From Motacilla alba alba (taxonomy: Eukaryota > Chordata > Aves > Passeriformes > Motacillidae), in assembly GCF_015832195.1 (NCBI RefSeq), contig NC_052021.1, positions 27,802,786-27,866,785 on the forward strand: a DNA stretch of 64,000 bases, given 5' to 3'. This document shows, piece after piece, positions 63,101 through 64,000 of the stretch (position 1 is the stretch's first letter; every line of letters starts with the position of its first letter). A program made the position numbers and the translations under genes. Under the pieces are notes generated by a model. The model was not told the origin of the DNA. It was given only the letters and a program-made list of their open reading frames with translations, and made no database searches.

Positions 63101-64000
63101 GAACCAGTCAGCTGAAATTCGATGTCTTTAGCTGAAACTTGGCATGTAGTTTTGCCAGCTCAGTTATAGATTTTTTGGGTTTTATGACTATTTGGCTTTT
63201 TCATTTCTGTCTGTGCCTTTATTTTTTCTTTCTCCTTCTTTTCTTCCGAAAAATATACTTTCCATTACAAGGAGGCCAGGAAATCACCACCTTACTGACT
63301 TCTCTAATGCAGCCATTTTATTTAAATATTCTAGATACTAGAGACATTTTCTATTAAACTCACAGGTTTCTTTCTTTCTGTCATTGGAACATGGTTTTAA
63401 ATGTAAAAGTATTTTGTTTCTGAGGTGCCTGGAAATGAGTGTAATGTGGAAATTCACTTTGCTGAAATGAAGCTAAACAAAGCATTAGAAAAGATACAAA
63501 AGAACATGATCCTGATCAATGCAGGAACATCTACTTAGTTTCCATTGCTGAGTTCTGGCACCAATGAAATGAATTTTTGTCCAGGTAGGTCTTGCTTCTA
63601 ACAGTGAGTAATACAGTATATTTTGAAGATTCAAGTTTTACCAGTGCACATTTTAGGAGTCACTTCACATCAAAGTTAGCAGTGCATTGTTTAGAATTAC
63701 CAAGGAAGTCTTTGTACAGCTGGTTTGTTCACTTTCTTTTTTCACCTGGGCCCCACATTGATGATACCAGCACTTTAGAAAGCTCTGTGCGCTGTTTGCT
63801 CATAACATTTGGAATACTCCATCTTCACTTGGCTCATGGGTCATTACCATCTTGAGAGGAATGACATGGCCAAAGGTTCTTGGACTGCCACTCTATTCCC
63901 CATCCTCAGCTGGTTTGAGAGCAATGCTGACTGCCAGGGATAGTCAGAGCTGCTTAGAAATTGTAAAGCTGCTGCTCTTTCTCTGGCCTCTGGATTTGCT
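57186..64000. other. Right-flank intergenic DNA
   Basis: Nearly 7 kb of AT-rich sequence with a probable CR1 remnant at 61.54 kb. The open frames are short or unremarkable (longest 138 codons, 61709-62125 minus) and lack splice context or known motifs. ADRB1, expected next from vertebrate gene order, would be an intronless GC-rich frame of roughly 1.2-1.4 kb; it is not present. Confidence 0.5.
61540..61585 (-). mobile_element. Probable CR1 remnant
   Basis: CACAGAATATCAGAATATTT followed by TGACTTGGAAGGGATAATA resembles the start of the reverse-complemented CR1 3' end (CACAGAAT...TTGGAAGGGA). Only about 45 bases can be matched, so this is less certain than the other copies. Confidence 0.5.

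Noticed and set aside
44060..64000. ADRB1, expected next to NHLRC2
   Set aside because: No long intronless receptor frame or seven-helix pattern is present; it probably lies beyond the window.
1..64000. CRISPR arrays, rRNA or tRNA genes, endogenous retrovirus genes
   Set aside because: No regularly spaced repeats with unique spacers, no recognisable RNA genes, and no retroviral coding or paired LTRs seen by eye; short solo LTRs or tRNA-like remnants could be missed without a search.

Overview
This is a 64-kb window of vertebrate nuclear DNA, almost certainly from a bird. The evidence is spliced genes with GT-AG introns, two 5'-truncated CR1 LINE copies with the avian 3'-end sequence, a short GC-rich minisatellite and compact introns. 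Two complete protein-coding genes dominate the window. I assembled both exon by exon from splice signals, reading-frame phase and remembered similarity to the human proteins. I cannot name the species.

Layout. Positions 1-4100 hold no gene I can recognise, only one weak candidate exon near 3866. DCLRE1A (SNM1A), the metallo-beta-lactamase/beta-CASP DNA crosslink-repair 5' exonuclease, runs on the minus strand from ATG 18940 to stop 4702. It has nine coding exons whose phases all join, giving 970 aa. A CpG-rich interval at about 19620-20420 separates it head-to-head from NHLRC2, with a GC-rich minisatellite on its DCLRE1A side. NHLRC2, a thioredoxin-fold plus NHL beta-propeller protein, runs on the plus strand from ATG 20105 to stop 44059. 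It has eleven coding exons and encodes 724 aa. Its largest intron (about 9 kb) holds a CR1 copy, and its ninth intron has a GC-AG boundary. From the NHLRC2 3' UTR to the window end (about 20 kb) the sequence is AT-rich intergenic DNA. It holds CR1 fragments, a decayed L2-like LINE at about 55.85-57.19 kb, low-complexity runs and a few unproven exon-like frames. In human this gene pair is followed by ADRB1, but no ADRB1 coding sequence is visible here.

The two genes share a promoter region but have unrelated known jobs. DCLRE1A acts in nuclear interstrand-crosslink repair; NHLRC2 is a mostly cytosolic protein linked to cytoskeletal and fibrosis phenotypes. Two perfect E2F-type octamers in the shared region fit S-phase expression of the repair gene.

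I found no evidence for an undescribed multi-gene system. The best second-look items are the GC-AG intron, the two-codon upstream ORF that ends one base before the DCLRE1A start, the AATAAA that overlaps the DCLRE1A stop codon, the L2-like fossil, and the exon-like frames and duplicated 3'-end-like motif at 52-54.4 kb.
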